NCBI RefSeq assembly: GCF_040869045.1
Contig: NC_090319.1
Location: forward strand, 54,160,779 to 54,224,778
Direction of reading: 5' to 3'
Length of the DNA stretch: 64,000 bases
Source: Eurosta solidaginis
Taxonomy: Eukaryota > Arthropoda > Insecta > Diptera > Tephritidae
How positions within the stretch are numbered: the stretch's first letter is position 1; the number at the start of each line of letters is the position of its first letter. The position numbers and the translations under genes were made by a program. Shown here one piece after another: positions 1 through 10,280 of this stretch. The notes beneath the pieces were generated by a model that saw only the letters and a program-made list of their open reading frames with translations, made no database searches and was not told the DNA's origin.

Positions 1-1473
1 ATATATCTTTTTTAAAATTAAATTGGAAATACCATCCTCACCGCATGAACTAGAGTTTTTTAAGGTTTTTATAATGCTTATAATTTCGAAACCTGTGATA
101 GGGTCAAAAAAGAAGCTATTTCGAGCATATTGGCCCGATGGTAAATGGGTCGCAAACCGACAATTGCAGTTAGTTAATACTGTGTTCCCAACCGTTGTAA
201 AGTGCGTGTTAAGTTTATTAGCTACTTCCACAGCATCCGTAATCGACTGACTTCCAGCTTGTAATGCTATTCGCTCATTATCTTTTTCACCGTTTCGATT
301 AAAAAGATTATTGACAACTTCCCATTCTTTCCTAATATTACCAAGTGCTGAATTAAACTTGTTTCGAAAGAAGTTTTCCCGCGTCAGTCGTATGGCCTTA
401 TTGGTGCTATTACTTATTTTGTTGTATCTAGTGCGGAGCCTTCTATTACTAGGATACTTAGCACATTTTTTTCTTAGTTGGTTTTTGAGCTTTATTTTCT
501 GTAGGAGATCCCGAGTAATCCAAGGCTTAAGTCTCACATTTTTTTTACGATTATTTACAGTATACGAAGAGTTGAGAATGTGCGCGTTTAAGGTATCTAA
601 AAATATGTAAAAAGCTACTGATATGTCATTTTCAGCGAGGACATTCGACCAACTTTCGAAACATAGCTTATGGTTCAGCATAGGGAAATTAACTTTGGTA
701 TATGATTTCTGAACGCGATTTGCTTTTGGTTTGTCGAAAACAATTCCAAATATTTGCAAACCCGTCATCGTGTGATCAGTTATTTGCAAGTCAATGTTAA
801 AACTATTACAATATCTATATGGTACGGCATTAAAGCGGCAAAAAATATGATCAATACACGTACCCGAACTTAAGCGCGTCGGCTCATTAATATAGGAAGT
901 ATAACCATTTCCAGCCATCAAGGCCAAATAATCGTCAGTTGTATTACAGTGATGCAAAAGGTCTAAATTAAAATCACCCAGTATGAAAAAGTTTGTAGTT
1001 TCTTCACACAGCACGAAACTGGAGTATTCTTGAATAAATACAGAAATAGGAACAGATTGTAGTCTGTATACCCCTAGGAAAACAAATTGTTCGCCTTTTA
1101 TATTAAGAGAAAGTTGTAGCATATCAGCACTATAAAGATTTTTACTTACTGAGGTACACTCATAAGTATCGCGCACAAAGGCTCCAACACCTCCCGCACT
1201 GTATCTATCATTCGCATTGGCATAAAAATTGAAATGAGGTATGCTGTAGTCACTTACTTCATAAGAATATATCCAAATTTCCGTTAAAAATATAATATCT
1301 GGTAGGCAACCTAATGCATCGATATGACTTAAAAATAAATCAAAATTCTGCCTAAGGCTACGTATATTCTGATGCACAACTTTTATATCGTTAGAACCTA
1401 CTGAGGGCGCTTTATGAAAAAAATTTTTGCTAGCGATGATTGGGTTATCATCAATCAGAACGTCAACAAACAT
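1..1473 (-). CDS. ORF2: APE-type endonuclease and start of reverse transcriptase (partial)
   Basis: From the ATG at 1473-1471 the frame stays open for 491 codons to base 1, so the protein is cut only by the window edge. Residues about 30-240 are an apurinic-endonuclease-type domain that nicks target DNA for target-primed reverse transcription. Visible motifs are QNIRSL (35-40), catalytic E in LTEIW (65), GDFN (166-169), IDHIF (207-211) and the terminal TDH (232-234). A basic linker follows. The last residues, GEDGIS (478-483), match the start of a non-LTR reverse transcriptase domain; its catalytic motifs lie outside the window. ORF2 starts 50 bases after the ORF1 stop, as is usual for two-frame LINEs. 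Confidence 0.85.
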   Translation of the reverse strand, partial: MFVDVLIDDNPIIASKNFFHKAPSVGSNDIKVVHQNIRSLRQNFDLFLSHIDALGCLPDIIFLTEIWIYSYEVSDYSIPHFNFYANANDRYSAGGVGAFVRDTYECTSVSKNLYSADMLQLSLNIKGEQFVFLGVYRLQSVPISVFIQEYSSFVLCEETTNFFILGDFNLDLLHHCNTTDDYLALMAGNGYTSYINEPTRLSSGTCIDHIFCRFNAVPYRYCNSFNIDLQITDHTMTGLQIFGIVFDKPKANRVQKSYTKVNFPMLNHKLCFESWSNVLAENDISVAFYIFLDTLNAHILNSSYTVNNRKKNVRLKPWITRDLLQKIKLKNQLRKKCAKYPSNRRLRTRYNKISNSTNKAIRLTRENFFRNKFNSALGNIRKEWEVVNNLFNRNGEKDNERIALQAGSQSITDAVEVANKLNTHFTTVGNTVLTNCNCRFATHLPSGQYARNSFFFDPITGFEIISIIKTLKNSSSCGEDGISNLILKKIY

Positions 1474-1523
1474 CGAAGAAAAATAAATGAAGAAAAAAAG
1501 AACAAAGTATAGCTACAGAGTAG

Positions 1524-2582
1524 CTAATCAACAATAAATTTGATGTCTTCAAAAGTTCTGATGTTGATAACCCTCTCATTTTCTGCTCTTTTTAATAGGA
1601 AGCTCGATTTCCCTAACCATAAATATTTGTAGTGTTTCTCTTTCTTTAATTTATATGCTGCCGTAAACAAAGCTCGATTAAAACCCGTGAGTGCATCATT
1701 AATATATATTTTGCTATTGCTAGTTCCATCAAACATTCGCGCTGTCAGCTTACGTGCTTTTGTTTTTCTCGCTGCCATAACTCTCTTCTTGGTATCAGTT
1801 GAGGAGAAATGCACGCGTATAACACTGCGGGTGAGCGAAGCGTCATTTTTTTGCTTTATGCTTCTTACTACGCATTTTTCAATCTCAGATGGTGTTACTG
1901 AGATTCCCAAAGTGTCCACGATTTTCTGCATACATTCTTCCGCATTTTTGCTGTGTTCTTGTGGAATGCCAGCAATTTCAATCACGTTGTTAAGGTCTCT
2001 CTGGTCTCTCCAGTTAAGCTTGCTCTCTAACGTAGTCACCTTTTCTTTTAATGCTTTGTTTTCATCAGCAAGCATACTCAGTGTGCTAAGCATTTCAGAG
2101 TTAACACTTCTGAGGGCAACTATCTCTTCATATAGCAGCTGAAGAGTTATTGGCTTTTTGCTGCTATTCGGTAATCCGCAAGGTTGTTGACTCGTAGATG
2201 CCTGAATTTGACTTTTTATTTGATTGTTACCTTTATTTTTCATGCTAATCGTATTGGCATGTGTGTTACACTGAGCTGCACGTTGTTTTTGTTCCTCTGC
2301 ACCTGCTGTAGCCGAATTAGTGTACAGCGCAGTGGGAGTTGTGGAGGCGACAGGTGGATCAGAAACAGCTTGCATTGGTGCCAGGGACTGCGTCTGCATC
2401 GATTTGCGACGGAGGATGGAACATCCCTCACATCTATAGTTAAGATTATTGGCTTTCATATATTCCACATCAGTCTTGTCCATCTTGGCGCACAAACAAT
2501 GAAATATGCACTTACAGTCTGCACAGGTGACTTTGGCAGGATCTGCGCGGTCAATTTTTTGCTTGCAAACTTGACAGTTCAT
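1524..2582 (-). CDS. ORF1: PHD finger, coiled coil and FP25K/L1-like RNA-binding domain
   Basis: A complete 352-residue frame. Cysteines and histidine at residues 3, 6, 20, 23, 28, 31, 51 and 54 form a perfect C4HC3 PHD finger. A low-complexity linker follows, then a heptad-rich segment at about 142-195 that should form a coiled coil. Residues about 197-352 resemble the RNA-binding domain shared by ORF1 proteins of insect LINEs and the baculovirus FP25K family, with motifs such as NVIEIAGIP and KIYINDAL. The expected role is binding and chaperoning element RNA in a cytoplasmic particle. The frame is undamaged. A domesticated host gene is unlikely because ORF2 follows directly. Confidence 0.8.
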   Translation of the reverse strand: MNCQVCKQKIDRADPAKVTCADCKCIFHCLCAKMDKTDVEYMKANNLNYRCEGCSILRRKSMQTQSLAPMQAVSDPPVASTTPTALYTNSATAGAEEQKQRAAQCNTHANTISMKNKGNNQIKSQIQASTSQQPCGLPNSSKKPITLQLLYEEIVALRSVNSEMLSTLSMLADENKALKEKVTTLESKLNWRDQRDLNNVIEIAGIPQEHSKNAEECMQKIVDTLGISVTPSEIEKCVVRSIKQKNDASLTRSVIRVHFSSTDTKKRVMAARKTKARKLTARMFDGTSNSKIYINDALTGFNRALFTAAYKLKKEKHYKYLWLGKSSFLLKRAENERVINIRTFEDIKFIVD

Positions 2583-2698
2583 AATTATTTATGTAAATTA
2601 TTTAGTGTAAAAGAAAAAACTAAATCAGTTTAGTGAAACGAAATAATCAAATGCGCGCACCCCACACACACCGAAAAACACGTCCACTCGTGACGACG

Positions 2699-2849
2699 AT
2701 TGAAAAATGAATTTAATTTCCAGCAGAACAATATCAAGAATGAAAATTTTTGAAAGCAAAAAATTCAAGATTGAAAATTAGAACAAATACATAAAATATT
2801 TAAAATAACAAAAGTTGATATTATTTAAAGTTATTACAAATACCCTACA
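2699..2849 (-). repeat. 3' LTR of the gypsy element, truncated
   Basis: Matches 8358-8507 almost base for base. On the minus strand it begins TGTAGGG at 2849. About 43 bp at its 3' end are missing where the LINE begins. Confidence 0.88.
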
Positions 2850-2863
2850 TTACTCCCCCTTCC
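2850..2863 (-). other. Polypurine tract of the gypsy element
   Basis: On the minus strand the bases directly before the 3' LTR read AAGGGGGAGTAA, a purine run that would prime plus-strand DNA synthesis. Confidence 0.7.
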
Positions 2864-3239
2864 AGAGATAAATTGTTATATAAATTAAACGTTACTTTCT
2901 TTTTTGTTTTTGTTTTAGTAAAGTGTGCAAAATCCACCATAGCAGGTTTCAAACGATCAATAGGAAACATTTTAATTTCATTATTTATTTCTATTTTAAA
3001 ATTTTTAATTCCTTTTTCAATTACTCTATAAGGTCCCTCGTGAGGATTTTGTAAAGATTGTTTGTTTACAACCCGTACGAAAACAAATTGACAATCTTCT
3101 AAATTTTTAGGAACATAAATTCCAGAAGAATTTTTATGATGTTCAAGATTTGATTTAAAATTTCTAAAATGTTCACGTAAACTGCTCAAAACATCAGTCG
3201 AATTTGTTTTCTCAGAAGTTGAGACAACGAGTTAACCAG

Positions 3240-4068
3240 GGGGCCTACTCTGTATTGCGATGCGAAAGGCAGTGCGATGCGAAAATAAATTGCGATGCGA
3301 AAGGTAATTGGAACTCTGTAGCGCTATCGCATCGCTAACAATGTCGCTTTTTTATTTTTCGCTAATTTTTTGCTTGAGTATGCATCACTGACCAAACTCA
3401 AAGAAAGAGAACAAAAGAAACAAGGCGATTACAATTTCGGCAAACGATTAATTTTTGTTGAACAAATTAAAAAAAGGATTCTGTAGCATTATGGAACGAT
3501 TTAAATGAAGAAAGGATTGATTTAAATGAAGAAATCCTCCCAGTTCAGAAATTGAACTGGAAGAAGTGAACGTGATAAATACAGAAAACGTGGAAAATCA
3601 TAGAATGGGAAATATTGCTAGTTGTATCAGAGAACAAATAAAAAATGACATGATTTCAAATAGAAATGCTTTATAAAAAAGTGGATTCGATTTAATTGTT
3701 ATTTATTTATGTATTTTAAGTCCACTAGGATTACAAATTGTTGCTTTTGTGTTTGTTTTGTTTTTTGAGTTGTCCTATATATTTTTAAATGAATATAAAG
3801 ATATCAATTTATAAAATCATCAATCAATACTTACGTATTTGAACAATGCGAATGCCTATTACTTGTAGCAAGAAAATGCGAAAATGAATGCTGTTTGACA
3901 TTCGCTTTCGCTTTACAGAGTGCCGGCAATGCGAAAAGGGAGAAAAATTGCGAATGGGCAAAATGTGAATGCGAAAGTCAAAATATACACGCGAATGTCA
4001 AGATACAGAGTACCGATTTTGCGATTTCGCGTATTTTTTCTTTCGCATCGCAATACAGAGTAGGCCCC
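3240..4068 (+). mobile_element. Harbinger-like non-autonomous DNA transposon, copy 1
   Basis: Perfect ~28-bp terminal inverted repeats begin GGGGCCTACTCTGTATTGCG and are flanked by a CAG duplication (3237-3239 and 4069-4071). Removing the insert and one CAG puts the two integrase halves back in one frame, which confirms the borders. Inside are several subterminal copies of ACTCTGTA and of GCGATGCGAAA-like motifs. A 3-bp CWG target duplication is the known signature of the PIF/Harbinger superfamily. No full transposase is present. This copy is inverted relative to copies 2 and 3. Confidence 0.85.
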
Positions 4069-6735
4069 CAGGTAACCTTAAATTTTGACCAAAAACCATT
4101 TCAGCTGGTGTAGCTGAAATATCTTCTTTAAAAGTTGATCGCAAACCCAAAAGTATTATTGGTAATTCTTCATACCAATCTCTAATCCCATTCCTAGCCA
4201 TTATTGAAGATTTTAACTGTCTATGAAAACGTTCCACCATTCCGTTAGATTGAGGATGGTAGGGAGACGTTGGAATGTGGTGACTTCCAAGAAATTTTGT
4301 CAATTCCGAAAACAAATTTGATGTAAACTGAGAGCCTTGATCAGTAGTTATATTACATGGAACTCCAAAACGCGAAATATATTCACTGAAAAATTTTCTT
4401 GCAATATTTGCCGAAGAAATGTCTCTTAGTGCTCAGGCCAACGAGAAAACCTGTCAACTATAGTAAAAATATAACGATGTCCTCTGGAAATGGGTAAAGG
4501 TCCTACAATATCCAAATGAATATGCTCGAATCTACCTTTTGGTACTGGAATTTTGCTAATAGGTGATTTCGTATGACGAATAACTTGATTTCTGACAATT
4601 TAGACATTCCTTGGACCATAAATTTATTTGTTTATTCATACTTGGCCAAAAATACCTTTTAACTATTAGTTTTCGGGTAGCCTTCGTACCAGGATGAGCA
4701 ATTCCATGTAAAATATCAAAAATTGTTTTACGCAAGCTGTTTGGAACAAATGGTCTAGGACATTCTCCTGAAACTTCGCACCAGATGGTAAAATTTAGCA
4801 AAGGAATTTTGATTAATTTAAGATTTTGAAAAGTTTGGCCAGATATTAATTCATTAAGTTCAGTGTCTTGTTGTTGCTCCTTTTGTAAGATTTTAAAATT
4901 TAGATCGAAATTTTGAAAAGCATCTACCTCAAAAACTCGTGACAATGTGTCAGCTACCACATTATCTTTTCTTTTAACATATTGTATATCGCTAGTGAAT
5001 TGCGCAATGAATTCTAGATGCCGCGTTTGTCTAGGACTACGTTCAGTTTTTGAATTTAAGGCGAAAACCAAAGGTTTATGATCAGTAAAAACTGTATACT
5101 GTCTTCCTTCTAAAAGATATCGAAAGTGTTTTATATTTAAATATATTGCTAACAACTCTCGATCAAATGCACTATACTTTATCTCTGATGGAGAAAGCTT
5201 TTTGGAATAGAATCCTATTGGCTCAGATTTGCCATTAAAATGTTCTTCTATTACACCACCATTAGCTGTATTTGATGCATCTACATTTAAAGAAAGCTTT
5301 GCATCTTTATTAAAATGATTTAATAATACTTTATTTGCAAATTTTTCTTTAATACATTCAAAACTTTTTGTTTATGTGTCATCCCATATTAATTTTTTAT
5401 CACATTTTTTGTTTGTTCTATTAATTAAATCATATATTATATTCGTGTACTCAGCAATATTTTGAATATACCTATGATAATAGTTTACCATTCCTATACA
5501 TTTTTGTGCTTGTTTAATATTTTTCGGACGCTCAAAATTACGTATGGCTGCTGTTTTCTCATCGGAAGGACTAATTCCAGAACTAGAAATATTGTGCCCT
5601 AAAAAATCAATACTGCCAACACCAAAACTACATTTGCTCGGTTTAATATTTAGACCGTATTCCGACAACTTCTCAAAAAGAATACTCAAATCTTTTAAAT
5701 GTTCCTGTTCGTTTTCACTCGCTATAAGCAAATCATCTATATAGGCAAACACAAAATCCAGTCCACTTATAACCTCATTAATAAACCTTTGAAATGTTTG
5801 AGCTGAGTTCCTTAACCCAAAAGGCATACGTAAAAATTCAAACATACCAAAGGGTGTCGTTATTGCCGTTTTATATACGTCTTCTTTAGCCATTGGTATC
5901 TGATGGTACGCTTTAACTAAATCAATTTTTGAAAATATAGTTTTGTTTCGAAGATTCATATTGAAGTCATGGATATGGGGCAAGGGATAACGATCAGGAA
6001 CTGTTACTACGTTTAGTCTTCTGAAATCGCCACAAGGACGCCAGTCATTAGCATCTTTTTTGGGTACTAAATGAAGAGGAGATGCCACGGATGAATTTGA
6101 AGATCTACAAATTCCAGTTTTTAATAAAAAATCGAATTCGGCCTTGGCCACTTTAAATTTAATAGGATCTAAACGCCTGGGCTTAGAAAATGGTAGGTTA
6201 CCTTCTGTAACTAATCTGTGAACCGTAGCATGTTTAACTGGCTTCGAGTAATCAGGTTCCGTAATTAAAGATGGAAAAGTTTTTAATAATTTCGTATATT
6301 GATTGTCTACTGAGAAAATTTTGGGAAGAGGGACATTGCAAAAACATGAAATAGTATTGACTGAAAGACTTGTCAACGGGTCAACTAAACATTTATTTTT
6401 AATATCGATAAGTAGGCCATATTTGCTTAAAAAATCAGCTCCGATTATTGGCTTACCTATATCAGCTATTAAAAAAGTAAATGGAAATTCGCGCCTCAAT
6501 CCTAAATTTATATTTAAAATTTTTTTACCATAAGTCGAAATCGTAGTACCATTAGCTGCTGTCAAAATAATATCGTTAGATTTATTTTTACACAAGAATT
6601 TAGTCACTGGAAGTACCGAAATCTCTGCCCCACTATCAATAAGAAAATTTTACTTGTTTTCCCTATCAAATATAAATAAGCGACGAGTTGATACCTCAAA
6701 ATTTCCGTCCTTCGTCGCTGCAACAACGGAAAACT

Positions 6736-7668
6736 TTAGTTTGTTGAATTATTTTTAGAAAAGGCGCATGGTTGTTCACATTTAATAGCTTTGTTACCAA
6801 ATTTATAATGATATCTGCAGAGCCAGTTCGGATTCTCACGCGAATTGGACCTATATCTAGACTGACTTCTAAAACGATTCCTACTTATCGAACGGGATCT
6901 AGAATAATTTTGATTAATTTCTTTTTTCATTTCTGATAATTCTAAAGATAATTTTTCAAAGTTTTTACATATTAGATTAGTGGTTTGAACCAAATTGGAA
7001 ATTATTGCATTCTCGCTTTTAGAATTTTGCAAATTATTGACTAAAGCTATTTCGTTTTTGCTAACAACTTCCCAAACATTATCAGCCAATTTTAAAAGTT
7101 CATTTATATCATTAGAGTTCGAACTCGTTAAAATAACGTTTAAATTTTTAAGAAGTTTTCTCATCCAAATCTTTTTAAGGACTTCAGAGCTGAAATTGGA
7201 GCCAGAAAGTAAGACCAGAGACCGATAAAACTCTGAGGGTTTGCGATCTCCAATCTCTGAATCAGTCAAAATCTTATCCAATTTGGCATTTTCACTTAAA
7301 GAATGCCTTTCTATTAAAATCTGTTTTAAGGCTGAGAATTTATTATCATCAGGAGGATTTTGAATAAAATCCAAAATTGTCATAATGACATCCTGAGGAA
7401 GGGCAGTGATGACATATTCATATTTTGTCGTCTCCTGCGTAATATTTTTCCTATTGAATTGCATTTCTGCATGAATGAACCATGCTTCAGGACAATTTGT
7501 CCAAAACTGGGGAAGTTTCACTGAAGTGGCAAATACTTCAATATTTTGATTGGCGTATGGATTTACAAGATCGTTCTGAAAAACATCACCTTGTAAATCA
7601 ATAAGCGAGTCATTTGTACGATGTGTTGGTGTAGACGTGTGTGTGTCACGTGGTGGCGTACGATACAT
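6736..7668 (-). CDS. gypsy gag-like protein with CHCC knuckle
   Basis: A complete 310-residue frame starting MYRTPPRD. The central part is a helical capsid-like region (LPQFWTNCPEAWFIHAE, ALPQDVI, ILIERHSLS). A serine/arginine-rich stretch at about 255-285 precedes a terminal metal-binding motif, C-x2-H-x9-C-x3-C (CRYHYKFG ... CEQPC), the CHCC form described for CsRn1-clade elements. Gag forms the particle that packages element RNA. The gene lies directly upstream of pol and has no stop, so it could still be expressed although pol is broken. Confidence 0.85.
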   Translation of the reverse strand: MYRTPPRDTHTSTPTHRTNDSLIDLQGDVFQNDLVNPYANQNIEVFATSVKLPQFWTNCPEAWFIHAEMQFNRKNITQETTKYEYVITALPQDVIMTILDFIQNPPDDNKFSALKQILIERHSLSENAKLDKILTDSEIGDRKPSEFYRSLVLLSGSNFSSEVLKKIWMRKLLKNLNVILTSSNSNDINELLKLADNVWEVVSKNEIALVNNLQNSKSENAIISNLVQTTNLICKNFEKLSLELSEMKKEINQNYSRSRSISRNRFRSQSRYRSNSRENPNWLCRYHYKFGNKAIKCEQPCAFSKNNSTN

Positions 7669-8295
7669 TTTTAATAAACAAAAATTAAAGATCTCTGAAA
7701 AAGAAGTTTACAATTTAAAATCTAAAAATGAATGAAGTATTATAGATAAATTACAAAGTATATATATATTATTTATATAAGTAATTTACAAATATAAATC
7801 GTAAAAATATTCGATACAGCTCACCCAAATCATATAATTGTTATTTATAAGGATCTTCTTTTAAAATATATTTTCTTGCTGTATTTATTGTTGTTGTATT
7901 GTTGATTATTGTTGTTGTATATATTTTTTACTGATTTTGAACTGACTCTGCTGTATTTATTGTTGTATTGTTGATTGTTGTTGTTGTAATTCTTATATTT
8001 TTTACTGATTTTGAACTGACTGATAAATTCCTCACGATATCTGCTGCTCCTTTAGTTTCACATTTGTTCAAATTGTTGTTATTTTACCTTCGTTATTATG
8101 TTGTTATATGTAGTAAACCCTTTAAATGTAGTTCTAAGTTCTCTATACTATTTTATTATTTATCACATAAATATGTCCTTATTTGTTTCTATTATTTCTC
8201 TTTATTTCTGTTGTCCAGTACAAATTAAGCTCGTTAAGTAGTTGTAGATGTTGCATCAAAATCTCTATTGATGTTGCAATCACAGAAAATTAACG
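7669..8295 (-). other. gypsy leader, AT-rich, with TTGTTG repeats
   Basis: Untranslated sequence between primer binding site and gag. It contains a local duplication around 7870-8030 built on TTGTTG and ACTGATTTTGAACTGACT. No coding frame is supported. Confidence 0.6.
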
Positions 8296-8313
8296 CTCCT
8301 GGCAGGATCGCCA
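8296..8313 (-). other. Primer binding site, tRNA-Arg type
   Basis: The plus strand reads CTCCTGGCAGGATCGCCA, which matches the 3' end of insect tRNA-Arg (ACG) with CCA, as I recall that tRNA. It lies two bases from the inner edge of the 5' LTR. Confidence 0.75.
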
Positions 8314-8315
8314 GA

Positions 8316-8507
8316 TGTAGGATATATATTTTAGATATTTTTAAATATTATTTTTTATTGAAAAATTAATTTAATTTCCAGCAGAACAATATCAAGAATG
8401 AAAATTTTTGAAAGCAAAAAATTCAAGATTGAAAATTAGAACAAATACATAAAATATTTAAAATAACAAAAGTTGATATTATGTAAAGTTATTACAAATA
8501 CCCCACA
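8316..8507 (-). repeat. 5' LTR of the gypsy element, 192 bp
   Basis: On the minus strand it runs from TGTGGGGTATTTG to TATATATCCTACA, so it has TG...CA ends. The inner end is fixed by the primer binding site, the outer end by loss of similarity to 2849. Confidence 0.85.
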
Positions 8508-9040
8508 GTACTTTTGCGTAATACACCTTTATGCGTTTAAAAATTACCCTTACGGGTCCACCAATGGGTTGAGATCAAAATGAAATCCGTGCAAAATCCC
8601 TTTGTACACAAAATCTTTTTCAGTGCACAACAACATTACAACAAGAAAATTGTCAACTTCAAATATTTCTGGCCAGAGATAAAATTTCTCTTTTCCGCTT
8701 TGTAGATTATTGTTGTCGAAGTCGATATGCGTCTTTGACACCTATCCCGATATTTTTGCACACGTCTTAGTAGCTATTGTTGTTATTGTTGTAGCAGTCG
8801 GCCCCTGTTATAGATTTTTACAACAAAGCTTACTGTTCTTGCGCTGTAAGTTCTTCGTCCCAATCAAAAATCTTGACCACGAATTGATGTTAAACTCCTC
8901 CTAACGAGAAGTCGAGAAAAACTTCCATTTCAACAGGGTCGAAATATAGGAAAGTTGCTGTTAGAGGCGTTGGTTGTATGTTACAATTCGGTGCTTATCA
9001 TGTCTGTCGTAAGAGACGACTAAAATCTACGTACCAAAAG
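8508..9040. other. Intergenic repeats; (CAA)n-tailed SINE-like copy at about 8770-8990
   Basis: 8508-8760 has no feature I recognise. At 8770 a TTGTTGTTATTGTTGTAGCAGTC run starts a diverged minus-strand copy of the SINE-like family also seen at 15330-15503. The motif GTCGTAAGAG.CGACTAAAAT at 9008-9030 recurs at 24430, 47215 and 49615. Confidence 0.45.
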
Positions 9041-9089
9041 GAAGCAACGTCTTCAACATGGGCTTCAAATATTTCCTTCATCTGCTTCT

Positions 9090-9450
9090 TCCAAGTCGTA
9101 AACTGAGTAGTTGATAATGTCAAATGCCGCGATGTGTAAAGTCTAAAGACTAACTCATCCACGCCCTGTTGGCATTATAAAGTAATACTAACTCTTTCTG
9201 GTGAAGAAGACTGCTTTAATATGTAGAAATTAAGTAGGAGTGGGATGGAACACCATCCTGTGGCAATCCCTGTTAATTCATCTTGACTTGAATCTTTCAT
9301 TCCTAAACTGTACCGACACGTGCTTGCCACTCAAATAGTTTGCGATTCAGCTTTTTAGATAAGTGGGAAAGGAGAAACCTTCAATGTTTTCGATTAGAGT
9401 GTCTGACTGTGCCAAATGCTTTTGACAGGCCTAGTGCGTGGAATGTTTCC
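9090..9450 (-). pseudogene. jockey-type reverse transcriptase remnant
   Basis: Reading right to left, one frame gives ALGLSKAFGTV (the SKAFDTV region of RT), and after a one-base shift the next gives LIENIEG, IANYLSGKHVSVQFRNE and then PQDGV in place of PQGGV. Several stops interrupt. These motifs are standard for jockey-clade elements. Only about 120 residues are recognisable. Confidence 0.7.
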
Positions 9451-9504
9451 GTGGTAAGCATGCCTACCTTAAGTTGCGACTAAATTCTACGGATCTAAAG
9501 GTTC

Positions 9505-9958
9505 GACGTGGTAATATCAAATCGTCGCCGAGAAAGCCAAAAAAGAACTTAATGGTGCTAATAATTCCGGCTAGAACTGGACTAATACCCGGGAAAGTGT
9601 AATCATCGGTAATACTCACCAAATCCGTCAAACTACCGGTGAAAGGAATAGCCTTAGGAGGACCATAATTCATGGCTGCAATGGGAGCACCGAGCTCGAG
9701 GCTGTTGCTAAAAAGAAATGGGTCTCCGAAAAAAATATCATTGATTTTGTCTCAAAGTATGCTGGAATTGACCGCAAACATCTTTCGTGCCGTAAGCTAG
9801 TGAAAAATGGTGTTCCACTCGATAGCCTGGAGAGCATAAATTTCAAGCTCGGAGTCACTACTGCTTTGTATGACAGTCTTTTAAACCCTAATGTTTGGCC
9901 AGCTGACGTCAACGTTCGGCCCTTTCAGCAATTTGAAAGTCAGTCTAATAACACCTAG
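9505..9958 (+). pseudogene. ORF1 C-terminal part of element B
   Basis: Translated on the plus strand the frame gives RRTIIHG, KKKWVSEKNIIDFVSKYAGI, CRKLVKNG, INFKLGV and LNPNVWPADVNVRPF before the TAG at 9956. This is the conserved C-terminal domain of many insect LINE ORF1 proteins. An in-frame TAG at 9572 breaks it. The N-terminal part is not recognisable upstream. Confidence 0.7.
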
Positions 9959-10280
9959 CTTTTATTAATCGCTCAACGCTGAACGAGCTACCCATCCAGT
10001 TGACAGAGCGGTTAGATCACTGAAAATTTATTTCCAAAATATAGGCGGCATGCGCACAAAGGCGATAGATGTTCTCCTGTCCTCCTCCCGGATGGACTAC
10101 GATGTTTACGTTCTCGTCGAAACTTGGCTTAATGAGTACTTCTTCGATGAAGAGTTTTTCGATCCTATGCTCTTTGTAACTTATCGCAAAGACCGAGATT
10201 ATATCAAAACCGGGCTGAGAAAAGGTGGTGGTGTTTTGATCGCAGTAAAAAGAGGCTTACGTGCCTCAGTCATTGAATTA

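Larger units (their letters stand above)
1..2698 (-). mobile_element. Non-LTR retrotransposon, 5' part, both frames open
   Basis: The element runs right to left and leaves the window at base 1. It has a short 5' leader (about 2583-2698), ORF1 (2582-1524), a 50-base spacer and ORF2 (from 1473). No stop or frameshift is visible in either frame, unlike nearly every other element here. The right end abuts, at about 2699, an LTR that lacks the last ~43 bp present in its partner at 8316-8507. The simplest reading is insertion into that LTR with the rest of the LTR beyond the window. APE endonuclease plus reverse transcriptase, together with a PHD-finger ORF1, suggests the CR1/jockey group. The exact clade is uncertain. 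Confidence 0.85.
2845..6735 (-). pseudogene. gypsy pol: protease, RT, RNase H, integrase, disrupted
   Basis: Protease shows DSGAE near 6640 with an in-frame TAA at 6652-6650. Reverse transcriptase occupies about 6240-5500, with YIDDL as the catalytic core and intact LGH and NYYHRY motifs downstream. RNase H follows after a single in-frame TAA at 5374, with NVDAS, DRELLA and FTDHKP. The integrase zinc finger (HGIAHPG ... CLNCQ) is near 4700-4600. A frameshift lies near 4575 and another near 4435. The catalytic core carries TDQGSQF and the E of NGMVERFHR at about 4230. The frame is then broken by the 829-bp insertion; the C-terminal part resumes at 3231 with GPYRVIEKG. The product would be non-functional. 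Confidence 0.88.
2699..8507 (-). mobile_element. Ty3/gypsy LTR retrotransposon (CsRn1-like), decayed
   Basis: Read right to left: 5' LTR (8316-8507), primer binding site, leader, gag, then pol in the order protease, reverse transcriptase, RNase H, integrase, then polypurine tract and a truncated 3' LTR (2699-2849). The order with integrase last is diagnostic of Ty3/gypsy. A CHCC rather than CCHC Gag motif points to the CsRn1-type clade. Over the ~150 shared bases the LTRs differ at about three positions, so insertion is fairly recent. Damage includes in-frame stops, at least two frameshifts in integrase, an 829-bp DNA transposon (3240-4068) and the flanking LINE. Confidence 0.9.
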
